Shown piece after piece: positions 1 through 5,903 of a stretch of DNA of 6,763 bases (positions are counted from its first letter, which is position 1; every line of letters begins with the position of its first letter). The stretch comes from Clostridia bacterium (GTDB lineage Bacteria > Bacillota > Clostridia > Oscillospirales > Acutalibacteraceae), in the NCBI GenBank assembly GCA_017425745.1, contig JAFOXT010000396.1:1-6763 (forward strand). The letters are read 5' to 3'. Position numbers and translations under genes: made by a program. The notes beneath the pieces were generated by a model. That model was not told where the DNA came from and did not search any database. It was given only the letters and a program-made list of their open reading frames with translations.

Positions 1-36
1 GCTTTCACAGGCAGACTCACTGAGAAAAACGCATAA
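1..36 (+). CDS. Possible 3' end of an upstream gene (partial)
   Basis: Frame 1 is open from the window edge and reads AFTGRLTEKNA before a TAA at 34-36. The stop lies just ahead of a strong intrinsic terminator, which is where the end of a + strand gene would be expected. Eleven residues are too few to name a family. In many Firmicutes the gene before secA encodes the ribosome hibernation factor HPF, but this tail does not resemble the usual HPF ending, so no name is given. Frame 2 also stays open but runs through the terminator, which makes it less likely. Confidence 0.35.
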   Translation, partial: AFTGRLTEKNA

Positions 37-40
37 TCAA

Positions 41-66
41 AAAGCTCCCATTCGGGAGCTTTTTTT
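41..66 (+). terminator. Rho-independent terminator upstream of secA
   Basis: AGCTCCC (43-49) pairs with GGGAGCT (54-60) around the loop ATTC, extended by two A-T pairs at the base, and is followed by a run of T to position 66. The 5' side is A-rich, so the element could also stop minus-strand transcription. It separates the upstream gene from the secA unit. Confidence 0.88.
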
Positions 67-90
67 AATGCAGAATGCAAAATGCAAAAT
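67..90. repeat. Short tandem heptamer repeat (AATGCAR)n
   Basis: Three consecutive 7-base units, AATGCAG, AATGCAA and AATGCAA, are followed by a partial AAT, with no spacing errors. The array directly abuts the T-run of the preceding terminator and lies upstream of the predicted secA promoter. No role can be read from it. It could be a replication-slippage array or part of a dispersed intergenic repeat of the genome. Confidence 0.55.
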
Positions 91-104
91 AACTGACGAG
101 ATTT

Positions 105-137
105 AAACGTAGAGGCTGCCGTTGGCAGTCCGTTTTT
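105..137 (+). terminator. Second hairpin with T-run, possible back-up terminator
   Basis: GGCTGCC (114-120) pairs with GGCAGTC (124-130), including one G-T pair, around a GTT loop. Outer arms AAACG (105-109) and CGTTT (131-135) can extend the stem, leaving TAGA bulged on the 5' side. A T-run covers 133-137. It lies between the first terminator and the secA promoter, so it may mop up read-through, but the T-run is short once the outer arm is paired. Confidence 0.42.
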
Positions 138-190
138 ACTGTTCTGTGATTTTCTAAAGTAAAATTAAACCTTATACCATACTATAGAGG

Positions 191-219
191 TTGAAAAAAT
201 TTTTATTATGTGCTACAAT
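191..219 (+). promoter_or_regulatory. Predicted sigma-A promoter of secA
   Basis: The -35 element is TTGAAA (191-196) and the -10 element is TACAAT (214-219), separated by exactly 17 bases. A TG at 211-212 gives an extended -10. The spacer is A/T-rich. Transcription would start near position 226, leaving a leader of about 47 bases before the secA start codon. Confidence 0.75.
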
Positions 220-235
220 AAAATGATTTAATTTG

Positions 236-250
236 CGCTCACTCTGAGCG
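236..250 (+). other. Hairpin in the secA leader RNA
   Basis: CGCTCA (236-241) is perfectly complementary to TGAGCG (245-250) around a 3-base CTC loop. It lies about 10 bases downstream of the predicted transcript start and 10 bases before the Shine-Dalgarno sequence. It does not cover the ribosome binding site, so 5'-end stabilisation or a protein-binding site (an operator in DNA or a stem in RNA) is more plausible than direct translational blocking. Confidence 0.4.
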
Positions 251-260
251 ATAATACATT

Positions 261-266
261 GAGGTG
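261..266 (+). promoter_or_regulatory. Ribosome binding site deciding the secA start
   Basis: GAGGTG lies 6 bases before the ATG at 273. An in-frame GTG at 264 is inside this site and cannot be the start it serves. The same six-base spacing recurs at the genes starting at 3166, 4941 and 5904. Confidence 0.8.
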
Positions 267-272
267 ATATTA

Positions 273-3020
273 ATGGGCTTTCTTAAAAAGCTTTTTGGTG
301 ATTATTCAAGCAAAGAAATCAAGCGCATCAGACCTAAGGTAGACAAGGTTCTTTCTTATGAAGATGCTTATTCAAAGCTCACTGACAGCGAACTCAAGGC
401 GAAGACAAACGAGTTCAAGGACCGTCTTAACGGCGGTGAAACTCTTGACGATATTCTTCCCGAAGCATTTGCTGTCTGCCGTGAGGCTTCGTGGCGTGTT
501 CTCGGAATGAAGCACTTCCCCGTACAGATTATGGGCGGTATTGTTCTTCATCAGGGACGAATTTCAGAAATGAAAACAGGTGAAGGTAAAACTCTTGTTG
601 CAACTCTTCCTGCTTACCTTAACGCACTTACCGGTAAGGGCGTTCATATTGTAACAGTTAACGATTACCTCGCTCGCCGAGACAGTGAATGGATGGGCAA
701 GGTTTACCGTTGGTTAGGTCTTTCAGTAGGTCTTATTGTAAACGGACTTGAAACCGACGAAAGAAGAGAGGCTTATGCAGCCGACATCACATACGGTACC
801 AATAACGAAATGGGCTTCGACTATCTTCGTGACAATATGGTGCAGTATATGACCGATAAGGTACAGCGTGGCCATAATTTTGCAATTGTGGACGAGGTTG
901 ACTCAATTCTTATTGACGAAGCAAGAACTCCGCTTATCATTTCAGGTATGGGTAGCCGTTCTTCAGAGCTTTACGGTCTTGCAGACAGCTTTGTAAGAGG
1001 TCTTAAGAAGTATAAGATTGCAGAGGTTGACTCAAAGACAAACCTTGAAGACCTTGCAAAGGAAGTAGGCGCTGACTATATCGTTGACGAAAAGGCTAAG
1101 ACTTCAACCCTTACAAAAACAGGTATCCAGAAGGCTGAGCGCTTCTTCAACGTTGACAATCTCAGCGATCCCGAGCATCTTGCTCTTTCACATCATATCA
1201 ATATTGCAATCAAGGCTCACGGTATAATGACAAGAGACATTGACTACGTTGTAAAAGACGGTCAGGTTCTTATCGTTGACGAATTCACAGGCCGTATTAT
1301 GATTGGTCGCCGTTATAACGACGGTCTTCATCAGGCTATTGAAGCAAAGGAAAACGTAAAAATTGCAAGAGAAAACAAAACCCTTGCAACAATCACATTC
1401 CAGAACTACTTCCGTCTTTACGAAAAGCTTTCAGGTATGACCGGTACAGCTATGACAGAGGTAGAGGAATTCAGAGAAATCTATTCTCTTGACGCAGTTG
1501 AAATTCCCACAAACAAGCCTCTTGCAAGAAAGGATAACACCGACGTTATCTATCAGACAGAGCAGTTCAAGTTCAACGCAATTATTGAGCAGATAAGAGA
1601 ATGTCACGCAAAGGGTCAGCCCGTGCTCGTTGGTACAGTTTCAATTGAAAAGAGTGAAAAGCTTTCAAATGCCCTTAAGAGAGTTGGCATCAAGCACAAC
1701 GTGCTCAACGCAAAGCACCACGATAAGGAAGCAGAAATTGTTGCTCAGGCAGGTAAATTAGGTGCAGTTACAATCGCTACAAATATGGCAGGCCGTGGTA
1801 CTGACATTATGCTCGGCGGTAACGCTGAGTACCTTGCAAAAAGCGAAATGAGAAAGCTTGAATACACCGAAGAGCTTATTGCAGAAGCAACAGCTTTCGG
1901 TGATACAGATAACGAAGACATTATTGAAGCAAGAGAAAAGTTCAAGGAGCTTGAAGCTAAATACAAGGCAGAAATTGCAGGCGAAGCTGAAAAGGTAAGA
2001 GAAGCAGGCGGTCTTTACATTATCGGTACAGAGCGTCACGAGTCAAGACGAATTGACAATCAGTTAAGAGGTCGTTCAGGTCGTCAGGGTGACCCCGGTG
2101 AAAGCAAGTTCTTCCTTTCAATGCAGGATGACCTTCTCCGACTCTTCGGCGGTGACAGAATGATGAGCGTAATGAACTCACTTCCTGTTGATGCTGATAT
2201 GCCTATTGAAGTTGCTATGCTCGCTAAGCAGGTTGAAGGCGCTCAGAGAAAGGTTGAAGGCAACAACTTTGCTGTAAGACGTAACGTAATTTCATTCGAC
2301 GACGTTATGAACCGTCAGAGAGAAATCATTTACGGTCAGAGAGACAAGGTTCTCAAGGGCGAAAACATCAAGCCTATTATCGAAAAGATGATTGACGATT
2401 CAATCGGTGACACCGTTGAATTCTTCTGTCCTTCAAATATTCCCTCAGATGAATGGCATATTGCTTCACTCCGTGAAAAGTATAACGGCTGGCTCACAGA
2501 CGAAAACGACTTCACAGAGGACAAGCTCAGAAGCGATGAAATCTACGATCTTCTTACAGAAAGAGCTCACAAGCTTCACGCTGAACGTGAAGAGCTTTAC
2601 GGTGAAGAAGCTATGCGTGAAATTGAAAGAGCAATGCTTCTTCGTAACGTTGACCTTAAGTGGATGGATTATATCGACGCTATGGATGAGCTCAAGCGCA
2701 GTGTAGGTCTTCTTGCATACGGTCAGAAGGACCCCGTTGTTGCTTTCCGTGAAATGAGCTACGATATGTTCGAAGAAATGACCAGCTCAATCCGTGACGA
2801 TACAGTTAAGGTTGTTCTTTCAGTTCGTTTCAGAACAGAGGAAGAAATCAAGCGTGAACAGGTTGCAAAGGTTACCTCCACAAGCGGTTCAGGCGATGGC
2901 TCAGAAAAGGGCAGAACTGTAAGAAACGATAAGAACAAGGTTGGCGTAAACGATCCCTGTCCCTGCGGCAGCGGCAAGAAGTATAAAAAGTGCTGCGGTA
3001 AGCCGGGCGCAAGTAAATAA
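273..3020 (+). CDS. secA: Protein translocase subunit SecA
   Basis: SecA is the ATPase that pushes unfolded preproteins through the SecYEG channel at the cytoplasmic membrane. The product is 915 residues, longer than the roughly 840 of Bacillus subtilis. NBD1 has Walker A TGEGKT (102-107), NDYLARRD and Walker B DEVD (207-210). The preprotein-crosslinking domain follows at about 220-370, with IVDEFTGR near 334-341. GMTGTAMTE begins at 388, NMAGRGTDI at 504 and QLRGRSGRQGDPG at 597. Between the last two lies a charged, helical insert (about 514-577) in the place of the NBD2 variable subdomain, longer than in E. coli. The scaffold and wing carry FDDVMNRQRE and WMDYIDAMDELK. A Ser/Gly/Lys linker leads to a C-terminal SEC-C zinc motif, C896-x-C898-x8-C907-C908, which in E. 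coli binds zinc and SecB or ribosomes. The ATG at 273 is chosen because GAGGTG lies 6 bases before it. All catalytic motifs are intact. Confidence 0.99.
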   Translation: MGFLKKLFGDYSSKEIKRIRPKVDKVLSYEDAYSKLTDSELKAKTNEFKDRLNGGETLDDILPEAFAVCREASWRVLGMKHFPVQIMGGIVLHQGRISEMKTGEGKTLVATLPAYLNALTGKGVHIVTVNDYLARRDSEWMGKVYRWLGLSVGLIVNGLETDERREAYAADITYGTNNEMGFDYLRDNMVQYMTDKVQRGHNFAIVDEVDSILIDEARTPLIISGMGSRSSELYGLADSFVRGLKKYKIAEVDSKTNLEDLAKEVGADYIVDEKAKTSTLTKTGIQKAERFFNVDNLSDPEHLALSHHINIAIKAHGIMTRDIDYVVKDGQVLIVDEFTGRIMIGRRYNDGLHQAIEAKENVKIARENKTLATITFQNYFRLYEKLSGMTGTAMTEVEEFREIYSLDAVEIPTNKPLARKDNTDVIYQTEQFKFNAIIEQIRECHAKGQPVLVGTVSIEKSEKLSNALKRVGIKHNVLNAKHHDKEAEIVAQAGKLGAVTIATNMAGRGTDIMLGGNAEYLAKSEMRKLEYTEELIAEATAFGDTDNEDIIEAREKFKELEAKYKAEIAGEAEKVREAGGLYIIGTERHESRRIDNQLRGRSGRQGDPGESKFFLSMQDDLLRLFGGDRMMSVMNSLPVDADMPIEVAMLAKQVEGAQRKVEGNNFAVRRNVISFDDVMNRQREIIYGQRDKVLKGENIKPIIEKMIDDSIGDTVEFFCPSNIPSDEWHIASLREKYNGWLTDENDFTEDKLRSDEIYDLLTERAHKLHAEREELYGEEAMREIERAMLLRNVDLKWMDYIDAMDELKRSVGLLAYGQKDPVVAFREMSYDMFEEMTSSIRDDTVKVVLSVRFRTEEEIKREQVAKVTSTSGSGDGSEKGRTVRNDKNKVGVNDPCPCGSGKKYKKCCGKPGASK

Positions 3021-3035
3021 AAATGCAGAGCATTT
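3021..3035 (+). other. Perfect hairpin directly after the secA stop
   Basis: AAATGC (3021-3026) and GCATTT (3030-3035) are perfectly complementary around an AGA loop, starting on the base after the TAA. There is no T-run beyond the stem, so it is not a standard terminator. It may protect the 3' end of the secA message. Confidence 0.35.
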
Positions 3036-3047
3036 AAACTGGAAATA

Positions 3048-3063
3048 CTGACGAAACGGTCAG
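3048..3063 (+). other. Small hairpin in the gap after secA
   Basis: CTGAC (3048-3052) pairs with GTCAG (3059-3063) around a GAAACG loop. It has no T-run, so it is probably just RNA structure, and chance is possible at five base pairs. Confidence 0.25.
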
Positions 3064-3078
3064 GTTCATAAGACTTTA

Positions 3079-3127
3079 AAGCAGAGGTGCAGTTGTATCT
3101 CTGCTGTTTGTTGTCTTGATTTTTTTA
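3079..3127 (+). terminator. Weak candidate terminator for secA
   Basis: AGCAGAG (3080-3086) pairs with CTCTGCT (3099-3105) around a 12-base loop. It is followed by a T-rich tail that becomes an uninterrupted T-run only after an interval (3120-3126). The large loop and delayed T-run make it weak, but no better stop for the secA transcript is visible. Its tail overlaps the -35 box of the next promoter. Confidence 0.45.
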
Positions 3128-3144
3128 CTGTCGGGTGGTATTAT
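3116..3144 (+). promoter_or_regulatory. Predicted promoter of the membrane-protein gene
   Basis: TTGATT (3116-3121) and TATTAT (3139-3144) are separated by 17 bases, with a TG at 3136-3137 forming an extended -10. The predicted transcript starts near 3151, leaving a leader of only about 15 bases, just enough for the ribosome binding site. Confidence 0.7.
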
Positions 3145-3153
3145 TAAATAATC

Positions 3154-3159
3154 AAGGTG
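3154..3159 (+). promoter_or_regulatory. Ribosome binding site, start-deciding
   Basis: AAGGTG stands 6 bases before the GTG at 3166, the same arrangement as at the hydrolase gene (AAGGTG, 6 bases, ATG at 4941). In-frame GTGs at 3157 and 3160 overlap or abut the site and are unlikely starts. A TTG at 3169 remains possible. Confidence 0.55.
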
Positions 3160-3165
3160 GTGAAG

Positions 3166-3909
3166 GTGTTGAGAGCAAGAAGGTTAGTAGCAAAATATGT
3201 CGCTTATGTTATATCTTATATATTACTGGGTGACTTGATATACGTTGCTTATAAGTGCGTAAAAGAGCTGATTCTCTTTAAACTCAGACCCGAAATAATT
3301 TGTGTGGATATGATGAGCTATCTGCAGGCACCATTAATTATTTCTTTAACAACATGTGCCTCTATAGGAATCGTAAAGCTTTATAGACGTCTTATGGAAA
3401 AGCCGGATTTGCATCTTAATAAAACACTGTCCGCTTTTCTGATTTTCTGTGTGGTTGCTTCTTCTTTCGGAGTATGCTATAGCTTTGTTGCAAACAAAAC
3501 GGAAGTGCGTTCTGATGGCGAAATTAAAATTTATGACAGTATGGGTAGAATTCAGGAAATCAGAGCTGTAAACGAAGCAAAAAGAATTCAGCTTAAAGCA
3601 GAGCGGTTTGATTATATAACAGATTACGGTTACGGAATATTGTTTTATTTAACCTTTTCTGATGGTGAAATTATCAATCTGGACAGCACGAGCTTCAGAG
3701 ATGTTGAAGCGATGAAAGAACTTAAAGCGCTCTCAGGGGATAAGCTTATAATAACCCACACTACTGATACTGCCCTGGAGATTTTAGGTACAGGTGACAA
3801 AGAGCTTTATGATACTTACATCGAACTGTTTCCAAAATTCAAGGACAGACCCCTTACCTATTACGAGGAAAATTGGGATCAGTTCACCCGTTATGAATTC
3901 GGACAATGA
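3166..3909 (+). CDS. Uncharacterised three-helix membrane protein
   Basis: I do not recognise this 247-residue protein. It begins with a basic patch (LRARR), then has three hydrophobic segments at about 11-29, 52-72 and 88-108, followed by a polar C-terminal domain of about 140 residues. The basic residues before helix 1 and between helices 2 and 3 (YRRLMEK) suggest, by the positive-inside rule, a cytoplasmic N-terminus and a C-terminal domain outside the cell. That domain looks alpha/beta (IKIYDSMGRIQEI, ILFYLTFSDGEIINL) and contains no enzyme motif I can name. GTG at 3166 is chosen by spacing from AAGGTG; TTG at 3169 would differ by one residue. The gene has its own promoter and terminator, so it looks monocistronic. 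Its leucine codons (TTA, TTG, CTG mixed with CTT) are less biased than in secA, which suggests low expression. Confidence 0.85.
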   Translation: MLRARRLVAKYVAYVISYILLGDLIYVAYKCVKELILFKLRPEIICVDMMSYLQAPLIISLTTCASIGIVKLYRRLMEKPDLHLNKTLSAFLIFCVVASSFGVCYSFVANKTEVRSDGEIKIYDSMGRIQEIRAVNEAKRIQLKAERFDYITDYGYGILFYLTFSDGEIINLDSTSFRDVEAMKELKALSGDKLIITHTTDTALEILGTGDKELYDTYIELFPKFKDRPLTYYEENWDQFTRYEFGQ

Positions 3910-3912
3910 TTT

Positions 3913-3942
3913 TCAGCACTTCTTATGAGGTGCTGATTTTTT
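3913..3942 (+). terminator. Strong rho-independent terminator
   Basis: TCAGCACTTC (3913-3922) pairs with GAGGTGCTGA (3927-3936) along ten base pairs, one of them T-G, around a TTAT loop. Six T residues follow (3937-3942). It begins three bases after the stop codon of the membrane-protein gene and closes that transcription unit. Confidence 0.92.
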
Positions 3943-3980
3943 CTCTTTCTGCTTTTATTTTAAAAATTTTCTTAAAGCTA

Positions 3981-4009
3981 ATGACAATTACGAAAAACTG
4001 TGATATACT
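3981..4009 (+). promoter_or_regulatory. Predicted promoter of the 4054 gene and hydrolase
   Basis: ATGACA (3981-3986, five of six matches to TTGACA) and TATACT (4004-4009) are 17 bases apart, with TG at 4001-4002 giving an extended -10. An A/T-rich stretch (about 3954-3976) just upstream resembles an UP element. Transcription would start near 4016. Together with the strong ribosome binding site, this suggests substantial expression. Confidence 0.72.
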
Positions 4010-4011
4010 AC

Positions 4012-4027
4012 TTAGTTGTATACCTAA
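4012..4027. promoter_or_regulatory. Possible operator-like inverted repeat at the start site
   Basis: TTAG (4012-4015) and CTAA (4024-4027) form the ends of a 16-base imperfect inverted repeat just downstream of the -10 box, covering the expected transcription start. A repressor bound there could block the promoter. The match is imperfect and the sequence is A/T-rich, so chance is a real alternative. Confidence 0.22.
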
Positions 4028-4038
4028 AATTATATATT

Positions 4039-4045
4039 AAAGGAG
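4039..4045 (+). promoter_or_regulatory. Strong ribosome binding site
   Basis: AAAGGAG lies 8 bases before the ATG at 4054. It excludes the longer in-frame reading from GTG 4000, whose first codons would overlap the -10 box. Confidence 0.85.
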
Positions 4046-4053
4046 TTATCCTG

Positions 4054-4917
4054 ATGGCAAACATTACAGAAAACTACAAGGCAGTCATTGACGGCCTTTC
4101 AGAAAATCTTACAAAGCTCGGCTTTACAAAATGTGCCGAGGAAGACCTTGTAACAAGATTCCAGAGCGAAAAGGGTGTTGTTGCAGTTGTTCTTAACGAT
4201 AACATTATTTCTCTTATGGGCGGCGAAGACCTTGAAAACGTAAACGAAACACCCACTAAGCTTGCAGCAAGCCTTTTTGAAGAAACTGCAGATGCAAAGG
4301 ATATCAAGTATGTTGTGAACGAATTTGCTGACACACTTCAGGCAAAGTACGGTCAGAAGAAAGCAGTTCAGAAGAAGGCTCAGTCAAACAAGGGCCCTCA
4401 GACAGTTTCAAAGGCACAGGTAAAGAACGGCTCATTCTATGACCCCAATACTCTTGCAAGCAAGCTCTGTCTTGTATTCCCTGAGCTCCGTGAAGCTTAT
4501 AAGGCAACACTTGCCGAATACGGTGAATTCTATGCTGAAGACTTCTTCCAGAATCACGGTACAGAGAGAGTAATTGCTGCAATCAAGGAAAACAATCCTG
4601 CAACAATGAAAAAGCTTTTCCAGGTGCTTAATGAAATCTATGAAGACGGCACAAACGAAACCCAGTCAGTTATCGCTGTAACAATTCTCGGCGAGCTTAA
4701 CAATGACCAGATTCTTCTTGCTCGTTGTGTTGACTATATGAGCACAACAATGGCTCCTCCCGTAATTGAGGTTAATAAATATCTTGCTTCAATGGGCGGT
4801 AAGAAGGCTAAGAAAAAGCTTCTCAATCCTCCCGCATATAAGCCCAAGAAGAAAAAGAAGCAGAGCGCATTTATGAGAGCTATGAGCGAAGGTATGGCTC
4901 AGACTCCCATTCAGTAA
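4054..4917 (+). CDS. Uncharacterised two-domain protein with lysine-rich tail
   Basis: The product is 287 residues with no signal peptide or membrane segment, so it is probably cytoplasmic. An N-terminal acidic alpha/beta region (about 1-97) is joined by a basic Lys/Gln linker (about 98-127, QKKAVQKKAQ) to a mainly helical domain (about 128-245: FPELREAYKATLAEYGEF, MKKLFQVLNEIYEDG, SVIAVTILGEL). It ends in a tail with many lysines (250-269, including KKAKKK and KPKKKKK). The helical domain recalls small immunity-like or DUF7674-type proteins that read FPE...EEYGE, but this is from memory and unconfirmed. The basic linker and tail suggest contact with nucleic acid, ribosomes or acidic lipid; that is inference. 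Codon use is strongly biased, like secA, which fits high expression. It appears to be the first gene of an operon with the hydrolase 23 bases downstream, with no terminator between them. Confidence 0.9.
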   Translation: MANITENYKAVIDGLSENLTKLGFTKCAEEDLVTRFQSEKGVVAVVLNDNIISLMGGEDLENVNETPTKLAASLFEETADAKDIKYVVNEFADTLQAKYGQKKAVQKKAQSNKGPQTVSKAQVKNGSFYDPNTLASKLCLVFPELREAYKATLAEYGEFYAEDFFQNHGTERVIAAIKENNPATMKKLFQVLNEIYEDGTNETQSVIAVTILGELNNDQILLARCVDYMSTTMAPPVIEVNKYLASMGGKKAKKKLLNPPAYKPKKKKKQSAFMRAMSEGMAQTPIQ

Positions 4918-4928
4918 ATTTTTAATTG

Positions 4929-4934
4929 AAGGTG
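4929..4934 (+). promoter_or_regulatory. Ribosome binding site of the hydrolase gene
   Basis: AAGGTG lies 6 bases before the ATG at 4941. This places the start there rather than at the in-frame TTG at 4926, which lies upstream of the site and has no Shine-Dalgarno of its own. Confidence 0.75.
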
Positions 4935-4940
4935 AAAAAT

Positions 4941-5855
4941 ATGAAGGTACTCAACAAAATTTTAGGCGCCTTCTGGGGAAACACCAAAAGGCAGGACGAC
5001 AAGCGTATAGCTACACTCAGCTGGCCGGAAAATATTGAGGAGTCAAGAGATAACCCTTATATTGATGACGGCAATCCTATGCACCTTATTGATGTATGCT
5101 ACCCTGCAAATGCAGAGGGTAAGCTTCCCGTAATTATTGATGTACACGGCGGCGGATGGATGTACGGTGATAAGGAGCTTAACAAGAACTATTGCCACCA
5201 CCTTGCTAAAAGAGGTTATGTGGTTTTTGTAATGAGCTACCGTCTTTATCCTGAGGTTACTGCCGATGAACAGCTCAGAGATGTTTTTGCTTCACTTAAG
5301 TGGATAAAGGAGCATCTTGACGAATACAATTGCGACAAAAACAGAATTCTTCTTACAGGTGACTCAGCAGGCGGTATGCTTGCAGGCTTTACAGCACTTA
5401 TTTCATCAAGTGAAGAATTAAGAGATGCCTACGGCGTTGAAGACCACGGACTTGACTTTGATGCAGTGTGTCTTACTTCACCTATGCTTTATATGAATCC
5501 TGATCATGTTTCAGGACATTATACAAGAATAGCTATCGGTAAGGACTTCAAGAGCAAAAAGTGGGGTCAGTATGTAAACCTTGACCAGCTTCTCACTGTC
5601 GGCAAAATGCCTCCTGCAATTCTTGTTACCTCAACAGGTGACTTCCTTGCAAGAAAGCATACTCTTATGGGTGCAGAAGAGCTTATCAGACACGGTGTTG
5701 AAACAAAGCTGCTTGATTTCCCGAAGCAGGAAAACGGCAAGGAGCTTCCTCACGTTTTTGCAATTCTTTATCCTGAAAAGAAGCCTTCAGTTGATGCAAT
5801 TGAAGAAATGCTCAGCTTTTTCCATAAGCATGCAGACAATAAAGTGATAAAATAA
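4941..5855 (+). CDS. Alpha/beta hydrolase, HSL-type esterase/lipase
   Basis: This 304-residue protein belongs to the alpha/beta-hydrolase fold, hormone-sensitive-lipase-like group (Abhydrolase_3 type), whose members cleave short-chain carboxyl esters. HGGGW (69-73) is the oxyanion-hole motif. GDSAGG (140-145) holds the nucleophile Ser142. Asp234 in TSTGDFLA and His271 in LPHVFA sit where the rest of the catalytic triad is expected, so the enzyme looks intact. There is no signal peptide, so it probably acts in the cytoplasm on imported or internal esters; the natural substrate cannot be told. A role in deacetylating plant-derived sugars would fit a gut clostridium but is speculation. It follows the lysine-tailed protein gene by 23 bases, most likely in one transcript, and is followed by a hairpin. 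Confidence 0.93.
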   Translation: MKVLNKILGAFWGNTKRQDDKRIATLSWPENIEESRDNPYIDDGNPMHLIDVCYPANAEGKLPVIIDVHGGGWMYGDKELNKNYCHHLAKRGYVVFVMSYRLYPEVTADEQLRDVFASLKWIKEHLDEYNCDKNRILLTGDSAGGMLAGFTALISSSEELRDAYGVEDHGLDFDAVCLTSPMLYMNPDHVSGHYTRIAIGKDFKSKKWGQYVNLDQLLTVGKMPPAILVTSTGDFLARKHTLMGAEELIRHGVETKLLDFPKQENGKELPHVFAILYPEKKPSVDAIEEMLSFFHKHADNKVIK

Positions 5856-5860
5856 AAAAC

Positions 5861-5882
5861 AGCCTCGCCTTGGCGAGGCTTT
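5861..5882 (+). terminator. Stable hairpin after the hydrolase, weak + strand T-run
   Basis: AGCCTCGC (5861-5868) pairs perfectly with GCGAGGCT (5873-5880) around a CTTG tetraloop. The + strand tail is only TTTGCATTT, while the A-rich 5' flank (5850-5859) would give a good U-run on the minus strand. On the + strand it may act as a partial terminator that lets some transcription pass into the CHR genes, for which I see no clear promoter. Confidence 0.65.
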
Positions 5883-5903
5883 GCATTTAAGTTGGTGATA
5901 ATA

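Noticed and set aside
68..106. Short leader peptide ORF (MQNAKCKITDEI) upstream of secA
   Set aside because: It has no ribosome binding site, lies in the tandem repeat, and is upstream of the predicted secA transcript start.
264..272. GTG start for SecA nine bases upstream of the ATG
   Set aside because: The GTG lies inside the GAGGTG ribosome binding site, and the ATG at 273 gives the usual SecA N-terminus MGFLKKLFG.
1745..2039. Overlapping antisense open frames within secA
   Set aside because: They lie opposite conserved SecA motifs, have low-complexity Ser/Phe/Cys-rich translations, and lack convincing start signals; they are shadows of the coding strand.
2392..2706. Second + strand open frame of 104 codons inside secA
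   Set aside because: It overlaps intact conserved SecA sequence in another frame and has no ribosome binding site or recognisable content.
4000..4053. Longer N-terminus for the 4054 gene, starting at GTG 4000
   Set aside because: The extra codons would cover the predicted -10 box and start site, whereas AAAGGAG is placed correctly for ATG 4054.
4074..4582. Two antisense frames opposite the 4054 gene
   Set aside because: They are opposite a well-supported, codon-biased gene and have no promoter or ribosome binding site of their own; a toxin-antitoxin reading was considered but nothing supports it.
5581..5847. Alternative-frame ORF within the hydrolase gene
   Set aside because: It overlaps the segment holding the catalytic Asp and His of the hydrolase and has no start signals.
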